Source: a virus
Reading direction: 5' to 3' (one strand)
DNA: 25,407 nucleotides
IMG/VR virus record: IMGVR_UViG_3300032308_000736
Location: 1 to 25,407 of that record
Positions within the stretch are counted from its first letter, which is position 1, and every line of letters starts with the position of its first letter. A program made the position numbers and the translations under genes. A model generated the notes under the pieces. That model saw nothing but the letters and a program-made list of their open reading frames with translations, did not search any database and had not been told where the DNA came from. Shown piece by piece: positions 19,717 to 24,778 of the stretch.

Positions 19717-19791
19717 GCGTCATTAGTTCAATGGATAGAATTAGAGTCTTCGAAACTCAGGATGGTGGTTCGATTCCATCATGGCGCACCA
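19717..19791 (+). tRNA. tRNA-Arg (TCG)
   Basis: Acceptor GCGTCAT/ATGGCGC, anticodon stem GAGT/ACTC with loop CTTCGAA, T arm GGTGG-TTCGATT-CCATC, CCA encoded. One nt separates it from tRNA-Val. Confidence 0.94.
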
Positions 19792-19796
19792 GATTA

Positions 19797-19886
19797 GGAA
19801 GATGGGCAGGATGGTAATGCAGCGGATTGCTAATCCGTAGATTAACGAAAGTTGGTCACAGGGTTCGACTCCCTGATCTTCCACCA
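19797..19886 (+). tRNA. tRNA-Ser (GCT)
   Basis: Class II tRNA with a long variable arm. Acceptor GGAAGAT/ATCTTCC, anticodon stem GCGGA/TCCGT with loop TTGCTAA, T arm CAGGG/CCCTG, CCA encoded. Confidence 0.94.
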
Positions 19887-19891
19887 AACAT

Positions 19892-19966
19892 GGGCTGATA
19901 GCTTAATGGTAAAGCAGTCGACTCATAATCGATTGAGTCTGAGTTCAATTCTCAGTCAGCCCACCA
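19892..19966 (+). tRNA. tRNA (CAT), probably Ile2 or elongator Met
   Basis: Acceptor GGGCTGA/TCAGCCC, anticodon stem GTCGA/TCGAT with loop CTCATAA, T arm CTGAG/CTCAG, A73, CCA encoded. The anticodon arm resembles E. coli tRNA-Ile2, whose C34 becomes lysidine to read ATA, but elongator Met has the same loop, so identity is open. Confidence 0.9.
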
Positions 19967-19967
19967 T

Positions 19968-20045
19968 GCCTCGATGGACAAATTGGAAAAGTCGTCTCTC
20001 TCAAAAGGAGAAACTCTGTGAGTTCGAATCTCACTCGAGGTACCA
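19968..20045 (+). tRNA. tRNA-Leu (CAA) with a very short variable region
   Basis: Acceptor GCCTCGA/TCGAGGT, a D arm of Leu type (TGGACAAATTGG), anticodon stem TCTCT/GGAGA with loop CTCAAAA, T arm GTGAG/CTCAC, A73, CCA encoded. Only 6 nt (AACTCT) lie between anticodon and T stems, where bacterial tRNA-Leu has a long extra arm. Confidence 0.85.
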
Positions 20046-20046
20046 G

Positions 20047-20075
20047 TTGACTTGTAAGATTGTTTGATGTATAAT
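20047..20075 (+). promoter_or_regulatory. Sigma70-type promoter P6 inside the tRNA array
   Basis: TTGACT (20047-20052), 17-bp spacer, TATAAT (20070-20075), ending 9 nt before tRNA-Leu(TAA). Nearly identical to P7 over the whole element. Confidence 0.85.
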
Positions 20076-20084
20076 AGAGTTAAT

Positions 20085-20170
20085 GCGAGTGTGGTGGAAT
20101 GGTATACACTACAGACTTAAAATCTGTCGCCAGTAATGGATTGAGGGTTCAAGTCCCTCCACTCGTACCA
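20085..20170 (+). tRNA. tRNA-Leu (TAA)
   Basis: Class II tRNA. Acceptor GCGAGTG/CACTCGT, anticodon stem ACAGA/TCTGT with loop CTTAAAA, long variable arm, T arm GAGGG/CCCTC, A73, CCA encoded. Driven directly by P6. Confidence 0.95.
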
Positions 20171-20172
20171 AT

Positions 20173-20247
20173 ACGGCATTAGTATAATGGATAATACAGT
20201 AGGCTTCTACCCTACGAATGTGGGTTCGATTCCTGCATGCCGTGCCA
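20173..20247 (+). tRNA. tRNA-Arg (TCT)
   Basis: Acceptor ACGGCAT/ATGCCGT, anticodon stem GTAGG/CCTAC with loop CTTCTAC, G73, CCA encoded. Confidence 0.94.
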
Positions 20248-20254
20248 GAATTAT

Positions 20255-20328
20255 GTGAGTGGAGCCAGTTGGACAGGCACTGGATTGCAAACCCATGGAA
20301 GTAGGTTCGATTCCTATCACTCACTCCA
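20255..20328 (+). tRNA. tRNA-Cys (GCA)
   Basis: Acceptor GTGAGTG/CACTCAC, loop TTGCAAA and T73 (a Cys identity base), CCA encoded. The anticodon stem CTGGA/CCCAT has only three Watson-Crick pairs, with C-T and A-C mismatches at its ends, weaker than usual. Confidence 0.88.
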
Positions 20329-20336
20329 GTTAGTTG

Positions 20337-20365
20337 TTGACTTGCAAGATTATTTGATGTATAAT
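20337..20365 (+). promoter_or_regulatory. Sigma70-type promoter P7 inside the tRNA array
   Basis: TTGACT (20337-20342), 17-bp spacer, TATAAT (20360-20365). Near-copy of P6. The first product would be the structured block 20372-20562. Confidence 0.87.
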
Positions 20366-20371
20366 AGATTA

Positions 20372-20562
20372 TTCAAAAGTCCCTTCTGAGTCTTTGTTGC
20401 GAAACAAAGCATAGGGCAAGTGGCTTGAATGTTGCAACTCGCTTACATTCTCCCACTAGGTTGTTTCAAAACGCAAAGCACGCAGAAATGCAAAACGCTG
20501 AGCAGGAAACATTAAATGACCAGAGGTCAGCCAAGAGTTTGGTAGTTCTCTAAAAACTACCA
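20372..20562 (+). ncRNA. Candidate stable RNA 1 in the tRNA array
   Basis: About 190 nt directly after P7, with no plausible gene but many nested or serial stems. CTTTGTT/AACAAAG (20392-20398 with 20403-20409) closes a GCGA (GNRA) tetraloop, enclosed by CCCT/AGGG (20381, 20413). AGTGG/CCACT (20419, 20453) encloses GAATGT/ACATTC (20427-20432 with 20445-20450). TGTTTC/GAAACA is at 20462-20467 with 20506-20511. TGACC/GGTCA is at 20517-20529. TGGTAGT/ACTACCA (20540-20546 with 20556-20562) ends 4 nt before tRNA-Glu. I match it to no known RNA. T4 also carries stable RNAs of unknown role (C and D) in its tRNA cluster. Confidence 0.6.
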
Positions 20563-20566
20563 CCAT

Positions 20567-20642
20567 GCTCGATTCGTCTATCGGTTAGGACACTGCCCTT
20601 TCACGGCAGGAAGGAGGGGTTCGATTCCCCCATCGAGTACCA
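20567..20642 (+). tRNA. tRNA-Glu (TTC)
   Basis: Acceptor GCTCGAT/ATCGAGT, anticodon stem CTGCC/GGCAG with loop CTTTCAC, T arm GGGG-TTCGATT-CCCC, A73, CCA encoded. Confidence 0.95.
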
Positions 20643-20644
20643 GA

Positions 20645-20873
20645 TTTAATTACATTGGTTACCAATGCCAGTAGGTAGTTTGGGAGTTCAGGATACTTGA
20701 CGGAGTATCGCTCGCTAAACTACATGAACGATGGAAACGAAACCGAAATCAGTAGGTGGATACGGTGGTCACGCTGGAAGAAGTTGGACAGTAATGTGGT
20801 TGACGACCAGTCGCTAGACGATAGCGTGGTTAATCCCGAGTGGGATTGTTGTCAAACACCCAGTGTAATTAAA
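20645..20873 (+). ncRNA. Candidate stable RNA 2 in the tRNA array (closed multi-branch fold)
   Basis: A 229-nt tRNA-free block whose ends pair: TTTAATTACATTGG (20645-20658) with CCAGTGTAATTAAA (20860-20873), 14 bp with one G-T. Inside, GTAGTTT/AAACTAC (20675-20681 with 20717-20723) encloses GATACT/AGTATC (20692-20697 with 20704-20709). TTGAC/GTCAA (20800-20804 with 20851-20855) encloses CGCTA/TAGCG (20812-20816 with 20822-20826) and AATCCC/GGGATT (20832-20837 with 20842-20847). A local CATTGG/CCAATG hairpin (20653-20667) competes with part of the closing helix. A short open frame through it has no homology I recognise and is probably accidental. No known RNA family matched by eye. Confidence 0.68.
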
Positions 20874-20884
20874 TGTGGTAATAT

Positions 20885-20969
20885 GGAGACACGGCACAGT
20901 TGGAGGGGTGCGGCAGACTGTAAATCTGTTCTTTAGGGCTAGTAGGTTCGAATCTTACTGTCTCCACCA
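20885..20969 (+). tRNA. tRNA-Tyr (GTA)
   Basis: Class II-type tRNA as usual for bacterial Tyr. Acceptor GGAGACA/TGTCTCC, anticodon stem GCAGA/TCTGT with loop CTGTAAA, A73, CCA encoded. Confidence 0.94.
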
Positions 20970-20977
20970 AATATTTT

Positions 20978-21052
20978 GGCTCGTTAATATAATGGTTATT
21001 ATGCCTGCCTGTCTAGCAGGACACAGGAGTTCGATTCTCCTACGAGTCGCCA
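20978..21052 (+). tRNA. tRNA-Asp (GTC)
   Basis: Acceptor GGCTCGT/ACGAGTC, anticodon stem CCTGC/GCAGG with loop CTGTCTA, G73 (an Asp identity base), CCA encoded. Confidence 0.95.
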
Positions 21053-21058
21053 GATTAT

Positions 21059-21132
21059 AGCGGATTAGAGAAAAGGTATCTCAGAAGTCTCATACGCTTC
21101 AGTTGGTGGTTCGAGTCCATCATCCGCAACCA
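21059..21132 (+). tRNA. tRNA-Met (CAT), initiator-like features
   Basis: Acceptor (A)GCGGAT/ATCCGC(A) with an A1-A72 mismatch, D stem GAGA/TCTC giving A11-T24, anticodon stem GAAGT/GCTTC with loop CTCATAC, A73, CCA encoded. The 1-72 mismatch and A11-T24 are initiator traits. The three G-C pairs of the initiator anticodon stem are absent. Confidence 0.8.
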
Positions 21133-21370
21133 AACCTGCAGCTAATCACTGCTAGTGTGATCCGCACGAGAGAAACTGATTGACGATCAGTAGGATGGTT
21201 CTCCCTTTGAATAGGGCATGGGTTCATCCATGGGTCTACCTAACCAGCGTTAGCAACACGACAGTTCTATCCGTGGCGAGTGGGTGGAGGGCATGCTTGA
21301 TGGAGAAACTGGTGCGATGTACACAAACCAGAAGTAAACTGATGTGCTATAATTACCACGACGGAGAGAA
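21133..21370 (+). ncRNA. Candidate structured RNA 3 in the tRNA array
   Basis: About 240 nt without tRNA or convincing gene. Hairpins seen: ATCAC/GTGAT (21145-21149 with 21157-21161), ACTGAT-TGACG-ATCAGT (21175-21191), CCCT/AGGG (21203-21206 with 21213-21216), CATGG/CCATG (21217-21221 with 21228-21232) and CTGGT/ACCAG near 21309-21331. The TTGACG hairpin loop also occurs in the 20692-20709 hairpin of block 2. I found no closing helix, so its limits are uncertain. Confidence 0.45.
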
Positions 21371-21377
21371 AGCATTA

Positions 21378-21451
21378 GCCCAATTAGTTAAATGGTAGAA
21401 CATCGGTTTTGTAATCCGAGGATGGGAGTTCGATTCTCTCATTGGGCACCA
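21378..21451 (+). tRNA. tRNA-Thr (TGT)
   Basis: Acceptor GCCCAAT/ATTGGGC, anticodon stem TCGG/CCGA with loop TTTGTAA (T-T at the loop-closing pair), T arm GGGAG/CTCTC, A73, CCA encoded. Confidence 0.92.
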
Positions 21452-21457
21452 AATTTC

Positions 21458-21532
21458 GGTGATGTAGCACAGCGGTAGTGCAACTGCTTCATACGCAGTA
21501 GGTCAGTGGCTCGAATCCACTCATCACCACCA
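21458..21532 (+). tRNA. tRNA-Met (CAT), probably elongator
   Basis: Acceptor GGTGATG/CATCACC fully paired, D stem GCAC/GTGC, anticodon stem ACTGC/GCAGT with loop TTCATAC, T arm AGTGG/CCACT, A73, CCA encoded. Confidence 0.93.
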
Positions 21533-21540
21533 AAAGTTTT

Positions 21541-21617
<77 letters not shown>

Positions 21618-21634
21618 AGATAAGTAGTGTTATT

Positions 21635-22324
21635 ATGAAACGAATGGCATTATATTTGCATCATCCAGAGTGTTCTGAGGACTGTGCGTATGCTATGGTT
21701 AATGCTCTTTCGTCAAATTACCAGATACGGATATTTAACGAAAGCGAATTAGACGATGATAACTTTTTTGATAGTATCGACATTATTGCTTTTCCTGGTG
21801 GGATTGGTGATTCTGACTCGTATTTCGATTTCTTCAATCGAACAAGAGCGAACAGAGTCGCCGACTTCATATCAAATGGTGGTCACTACCTTGGTATTTG
21901 TATGGGTGCTTATTGGGGTGGAAGTCGTTACTTTGATATACTGGATTCTGTAGATGCTACACAGTATATCAAAAGACCAGAAGCAAAAGTTCGTAGAAGT
22001 TTTGGAACAGTTGCTGAAGTAGAATGGAATGGCTCTAAAGAGCATATGTATTTTTATGATGGTTGTTCATTGATTGGTGATGAAACCAAATTCAAAACAA
22101 TCGCACGATATGCCAATGGTGATCCAATGGCAATCATTCAAGGAAGGATAGGATTGATTGGATGCCATCCAGAAGCACCTTTGTATTGGTATGAGAAACC
22201 ATGGCAATACATAAACAAGCACTGGAACGATGGTAGACATCATAAGTTTTTGTTAGATTTTGTAAATGAATTATGCCCCGATGGTGGAATGGTAGACACG
22301 CTGGTCTTAGAAGCCAGTGCCTAG
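21635..22324 (+). CDS. Class I glutamine amidotransferase-like (BPL_N type) protein; 3' end lies in a tRNA gene
   Basis: A 229-aa protein of the GATase1-like superfamily, best matching the biotin-protein-ligase N-terminal-like (BPL_N) group that occurs in phages. The nucleophile elbow is GGHYLGICMGAYWGG (C89), the oxyanion segment IIAFPGGIGD (about 50-59) and the catalytic His/Glu GCHPEAP (H178, E180). No synthetase domain is attached, so the chemistry is unknown. Residues 214-229 (PDGGMVDTLVLEASA) and the TAG are encoded by the 5' half of tRNA-Leu(TAG), a 50-nt overlap. The natural C-terminus may have been replaced when the tRNA gene arrived. No strong Shine-Dalgarno is visible; it lies 17 nt after tRNA-Pro. 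Confidence 0.82.
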   Translation: MKRMALYLHHPECSEDCAYAMVNALSSNYQIRIFNESELDDDNFFDSIDIIAFPGGIGDSDSYFDFFNRTRANRVADFISNGGHYLGICMGAYWGGSRYFDILDSVDATQYIKRPEAKVRRSFGTVAEVEWNGSKEHMYFYDGCSLIGDETKFKTIARYANGDPMAIIQGRIGLIGCHPEAPLYWYEKPWQYINKHWNDGRHHKFLLDFVNELCPDGGMVDTLVLEASA

Positions 22325-22357
22325 TGCGTGAGAGTTCGAGTCTCTCTTGGGGCACCA
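22275..22357 (+). tRNA. tRNA-Leu (TAG)
   Basis: Class II tRNA. Acceptor GCCCCGA/TTGGGGC, anticodon stem CTGGT/GCCAG with loop CTTAGAA, A73, CCA encoded. Its first 50 nt are also the 3' coding end of the amidotransferase-like gene. Confidence 0.95.
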
Positions 22358-22366
22358 AAGTTTTAT

Positions 22367-22442
22367 TCCGCAGTAGCTCAGTCGGTAGAGTAGATGACTG
22401 TTAATCATTTGGTCGGTGGTTCGAGCCCACCCTGTGGAGCCA
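22367..22442 (+). tRNA. tRNA-Asn (GTT)
   Basis: Acceptor TCCGCAG/CTGTGGA, anticodon stem GATGA/TCATT with loop CTGTTAA, G73, CCA encoded. Confidence 0.94.
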
Positions 22443-22447
22443 GTATT

Positions 22448-22522
22448 GGGGGATTAGTGATAATGGGAGCACATGTGCTTTGCAAGCATGAAGTGGGAGT
22501 TCGATCCTCCCATCCTCCACCA
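22448..22522 (+). tRNA. tRNA-Ala (TGC)
   Basis: Acceptor GGGGGAT/ATCCTCC, which carries a G3-T70 wobble, the Ala identity element. Anticodon stem TGTGC/GCATG with loop TTTGCAA, A73, CCA encoded. Confidence 0.94.
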
Positions 22523-22526
22523 GTAT

Positions 22527-22602
22527 GCCCATTTAGCTCAGTTGGTAGAGCATCTCATTAGTAATGAGGAGGTCTGCGGTTCGAATCCGTAAATGGGCAC
22601 CA
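22527..22602 (+). tRNA. tRNA-Thr (AGT)
   Basis: Acceptor GCCCATT/AATGGGC, D stem GCTC/GAGC, anticodon stem TCTCA/TGAGG with loop TTAGTAA, T arm TGCGG/CCGTA, A73, CCA encoded. A34 is rare in bacterial-type tRNAs outside Arg-ACG. Confidence 0.9.
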
Positions 22603-22619
22603 GATTATAGGAGTTGTAT

Positions 22620-22826
22620 ATGGCAATGAGTGATGGTGGTAAAGGTAGTAATCCTAGACCATTCGCTATACCAAAGAAAGAATTCGATGATAAATTTGAT
22701 ACCATCTTTGGAGAGAAGCGAACATTCTGTGATGTATGTGGTAAGAAATTCTCGTGGTGCCAGTGTAGAGCAGCACCAAAGGAAATGGAAGACGCTATTG
22801 ATAAAGCGTTGGGAATAGAAAGATAA
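22620..22826 (+). CDS. Small phage protein with Cys cluster (putative zinc knuckle)
   Basis: A 68-aa protein between tRNA genes. It opens MAMSDGGKGSNPRPFAIPKK, an N-terminus common in short T4-like phage proteins, then EFDDKFDTIFGEK and a Cys cluster TFCDVCGKKFSWCQC (four Cys in CxxC...CxC), likely one zinc site. Start ATG 22620, with GGAG 6 nt upstream; the second ATG (22626) is the alternative. Only 1 nt separates its stop from tRNA-Trp, so the message may be cut by tRNA processing. Function unknown. Confidence 0.8.
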   Translation: MAMSDGGKGSNPRPFAIPKKEFDDKFDTIFGEKRTFCDVCGKKFSWCQCRAAPKEMEDAIDKALGIER

Positions 22827-22827
22827 T

Positions 22828-22901
22828 GTCTCGATGGTGTAATGGCAGCATAGCAGTCTCCAAAACTGTTGGTTGGGGTTCGAGTCCCTATCGGGATGCC
22901 A
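22828..22901 (+). tRNA. tRNA-Trp (CCA)
   Basis: Acceptor GTCTCGA/TCGGGAT (two G-T), anticodon stem GCAGT/ACTGT with loop CTCCAAA, G73 (a Trp identity base), CCA encoded. Confidence 0.93.
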
Positions 22902-22904
22902 AGT

Positions 22905-22978
22905 GCAGGGTTAGTTTAATGGTAAAACTGTAGATTTCCAATCTTCCGTTGAGAGTTCGATTCTCTCACTCTGCTCCA
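22905..22978 (+). tRNA. tRNA-Gly (TCC)
   Basis: Acceptor GCAGGGT/ACTCTGC, anticodon stem GTAGA/TCTTC (one T-T mismatch) with loop TTTCCAA, T73, CCA encoded. Confidence 0.92.
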
Positions 22979-22997
22979 AAATAAGATAGAGGTAATC

Positions 22998-23474
22998 ATG
23001 CGTAAAGATATTGACATTGATGAAGTAAAAGCATTCATCGAGGCACAGAGTCCTGAATCAAAGATTTATATCGGTGGTGACTCTGAACGATTTAATATCG
23101 GAAATGATTTCTACGCTGATTACATCTTAGTGATTGTTGTTCATATCAATGGTAATAATGGTTGTAAAATCTTCGGTGAAGTGTCTCGTGAGAGATGCTA
23201 CGACCAGAAGAAAGATAAACCAAGAATGCGATTGATGAATGAAGTTTATAAGATCGCAGATCTATACCTAAAACTGCAGGATGTTCTGGAAGACAGAGAA
23301 GTGCAAGTACACTTGGATATTAATCCAAACGAAATGCATGGTTCATCTTGCGTAATCAACGAAGCAGTTGGTTACATTAAGGGTATGTGCAATGTAGTTC
23401 CATTTGTGAAGCCAAACGCATTTGCAGCATCATACGCTGCAGACAGATACAAGTCTTACATGCGTGCAGCATAA
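22998..23474 (+). CDS. RNase H-like protein, YkuK/DUF458 family
   Basis: A 158-aa protein of the predicted RNase H-fold YkuK (DUF458) family. Signatures are KIYIGGDSERF (about 22-32, with the first Asp of the fold), RMRLMNEVYKIADLYL (about 76-91), VQVHLDINPNEMHGSSCVIN (about 103-122) and VPFVKPNAFAASYAADRYKS (about 133-152). Asp and His residues in these blocks are the likely metal site. A nuclease acting on RNA or DNA is presumed from the fold; the role in phages is unknown. RBS GAGG upstream. It lies between tRNA-Gly genes, so it is embedded in the tRNA operon. Promoter P8 follows directly. Confidence 0.88.
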   Translation: MRKDIDIDEVKAFIEAQSPESKIYIGGDSERFNIGNDFYADYILVIVVHINGNNGCKIFGEVSRERCYDQKKDKPRMRLMNEVYKIADLYLKLQDVLEDREVQVHLDINPNEMHGSSCVINEAVGYIKGMCNVVPFVKPNAFAASYAADRYKSYMRAA

Positions 23475-23475
23475 T

Positions 23476-23504
23476 TTGACATGTAGTCTATTTTATTGTA
23501 TAAT
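23476..23504 (+). promoter_or_regulatory. Sigma70-type promoter P8
   Basis: TTGACA (23476-23481), 17-bp spacer, TATAAT (23499-23504). It starts 13 nt before tRNA-Gly(GCC) and also serves the downstream basic-protein gene. Confidence 0.9.
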
Positions 23505-23517
23505 AAGTAGTAAGAGT

Positions 23518-23592
23518 GCAGGATTAATTCAGTGGTAGAATGTTTCGTTGCCAACGAAAATGTCATCGGTTCAAATCCGATATCCTGCTCCA
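23518..23592 (+). tRNA. tRNA-Gly (GCC)
   Basis: Acceptor GCAGGAT/ATCCTGC, anticodon stem TTTCG/CGAAA with loop TTGCCAA, T arm ATCGG/CCGAT, T73, CCA encoded. Last tRNA of the array. Confidence 0.95.
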
Positions 23593-23607
23593 ACAATTGG
23601 AGATATT

Positions 23608-23811
23608 ATGACAGAAGAAATTGTACCAGCACCACTAACCTTTAAAGAGCAGTGGGAACAAAAGAAACTACTGAAGCGAGCCAAAAAGAAAGCCAAGCAT
23701 ACATTGCAAAGCCAAGGATTTGGTCGTAGAGAAGCCAGTACTGCAGTAAACAAGGCAGTAAATAATCTCGCCAAGAAACCCATGAAAAAGTCTGCTGGTC
23801 GTGGCAGGTAA
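23608..23811 (+). CDS. Small Lys/Arg-rich protein
   Basis: A 67-aa strongly basic protein (KKLLKRAKKKAKHTLQSQGF ... KKPMKKSAGRGR). GGAG lies upstream of ATG 23608; longer in-frame starts fall inside tRNA-Gly and are rejected. Charge and the helical middle (RREASTAVNKAVNNLAKK) suggest a nucleic-acid-binding protein, without a recognised domain. It shares promoter P8 with tRNA-Gly and is followed at once by a terminator, so tRNA and mRNA form a short unit. Confidence 0.78.
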   Translation: MTEEIVPAPLTFKEQWEQKKLLKRAKKKAKHTLQSQGFGRREASTAVNKAVNNLAKKPMKKSAGRGR

Positions 23812-23815
23812 AATC

Positions 23816-23838
23816 AATCCCACTCTGTGGGATTTTTC
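23816..23838 (+). terminator. Rho-independent terminator
   Basis: AATCCCAC (23816-23823), loop TCT, GTGGGATT (23827-23834), then TTT. An 8-bp stem closing the P8 unit. Confidence 0.88.
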
Positions 23839-23854
23839 ACATTAAGGATTAATT

Positions 23855-24256
23855 ATGTTTGAATGTATCATAGCAGGTGATTCAATTGGAGTGGGAATCG
23901 CCAATGTAAGAAAAGAATGCGTTGCCTTCGTACAGGGTGGAATCAACTCTAAGCAATGGCTCGATAAGAATGTAAAGAACACACCACTGATTGCCAATCA
24001 TGTAATCATCTCGCTTGGATCGAATGACCATAAACATATCAAGACTGAGGAAGAACTGCGAGTGATTCGTGCACTAACTAAGGCATCGAGAGTCTATTGG
24101 GTAATGCCATCGGATAAGTTTCCAAAGGCACAATCAGCAGTCTGGCATGTGGCAAATGAGAACAATGATATTATCCTCAGAACGAATCGCATGCAGACAG
24201 ACAATATTCACCCATCATGGGCAGGATATAAAGAACTAGCGAGAGATGCAAAATGA
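23855..24256 (+). CDS. Minimal SGNH-type hydrolase
   Basis: A 133-aa SGNH/GDSL-type hydrolase. The four blocks of the family are all visible: IAGDSIGVG (S10 nucleophile), VQGGINSK (G28/G29), SLGSND (N57) and DNIHPSWAGY (D116, H119). It is shorter than usual for the fold (about 180-220 aa). No signal peptide, so it is cytoplasmic or particle-borne. Related phage proteins occur in aquatic T4-like phages. The substrate could be an acetylated glycan or another ester; unknown. RBS AAGGA upstream. ATGA overlap with the next gene begins a chain of coupled small genes. Confidence 0.85.
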   Translation: MFECIIAGDSIGVGIANVRKECVAFVQGGINSKQWLDKNVKNTPLIANHVIISLGSNDHKHIKTEEELRVIRALTKASRVYWVMPSDKFPKAQSAVWHVANENNDIILRTNRMQTDNIHPSWAGYKELARDAK

Positions 24257-24462
24257 ATCCAAAAGACTATCAGATGGAGATAAAGAAGCCACTGACATTC
24301 GAGGAATGGAAGGGTAATATTGCTCCACAATATCAAGGTGACAAACTAAAGGCATTCGATCGTCTACATTCAGTAGACTATCAAAAAGAATTCGATGAGA
24401 TGCTCCAAAGGGAATATGCGGAGTACTGTGACAACCTTAACGGAAACTGGCTACTACGATGA
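24253..24462 (+). CDS. Small hydrophilic protein, unknown function
   Basis: A 69-aa protein rich in Lys, Glu and Tyr (MNPKDYQMEIKKPLTFEEWK; FDRLHSVDYQKEFDEMLQRE). The pattern LTFEEW is common at the start of short phage proteins, but no family can be named. ATGA overlaps on both sides tie it to the SGNH gene and the next one. Confidence 0.72.
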   Translation: MNPKDYQMEIKKPLTFEEWKGNIAPQYQGDKLKAFDRLHSVDYQKEFDEMLQREYAEYCDNLNGNWLLR

Positions 24463-24647
24463 TTACAAAAGAGAAACTAGAAAACCATATCAAACATCTC
24501 CAAGAGAAACACGATATATTGGATAAGGAAATCTGGGAACTCGACTGTCACTATGATGAATCCGTAGAGTGCCATGATCTAAAGAAAAAGAAGCTGAAAC
24601 TAAAGGATGAGATAGAACAATGCAAAATCAAATTGGCAGGGCTATGA
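24459..24647 (+). CDS. DUF465/YdcH-like helical hairpin protein
   Basis: A 62-aa, two-helix protein: LENHIKHLQEKHDILDKEIW, a turn with HYDESVECHD, and LKKKKLKLKDEIEQCKIKLA. The H..L..KH..LD..I start and the LKKxKLxLKDEI end are the DUF465 (YdcH) pattern, small coiled-hairpin proteins of unknown role, mostly dimeric. It begins and ends in ATGA overlaps. Confidence 0.78.
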   Translation: MITKEKLENHIKHLQEKHDILDKEIWELDCHYDESVECHDLKKKKLKLKDEIEQCKIKLAGL

Positions 24648-24778
24648 TACAGTGGTTGACAGGAATCGTAGTTATATTCGTAGTGCTACCGATTAAGGCG
24701 ACTCTGGAATTCTTAAAGTTTATGCTGATCGATATCCCCATGATGGCAGGTAAGAAAGATGACAACATTCACAAGTGA
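24644..24778 (+). CDS. 44-aa single-TM membrane peptide
   Basis: A short protein with one hydrophobic helix (WLTGIVVIFVVLPIKATLEF) followed by a hydrophobic patch (FMLIDIPMM) and a charged tail (GKKDDNIHK). It starts in an ATGA overlap with the DUF465-like gene and overlaps the next gene by 20 nt. Size and topology would suit a small membrane regulator or toxin-like peptide; no evidence decides. Confidence 0.65.
   Translation: MIQWLTGIVVIFVVLPIKATLEFLKFMLIDIPMMAGKKDDNIHK

Noticed and set aside
20697-20936. 79-aa open frame between tRNA-Glu and tRNA-Tyr
   Set aside because: It runs through a block with a strong inverted-repeat architecture and into tRNA-Tyr, has no Shine-Dalgarno and no recognisable protein pattern. 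A structured RNA explains the block better.
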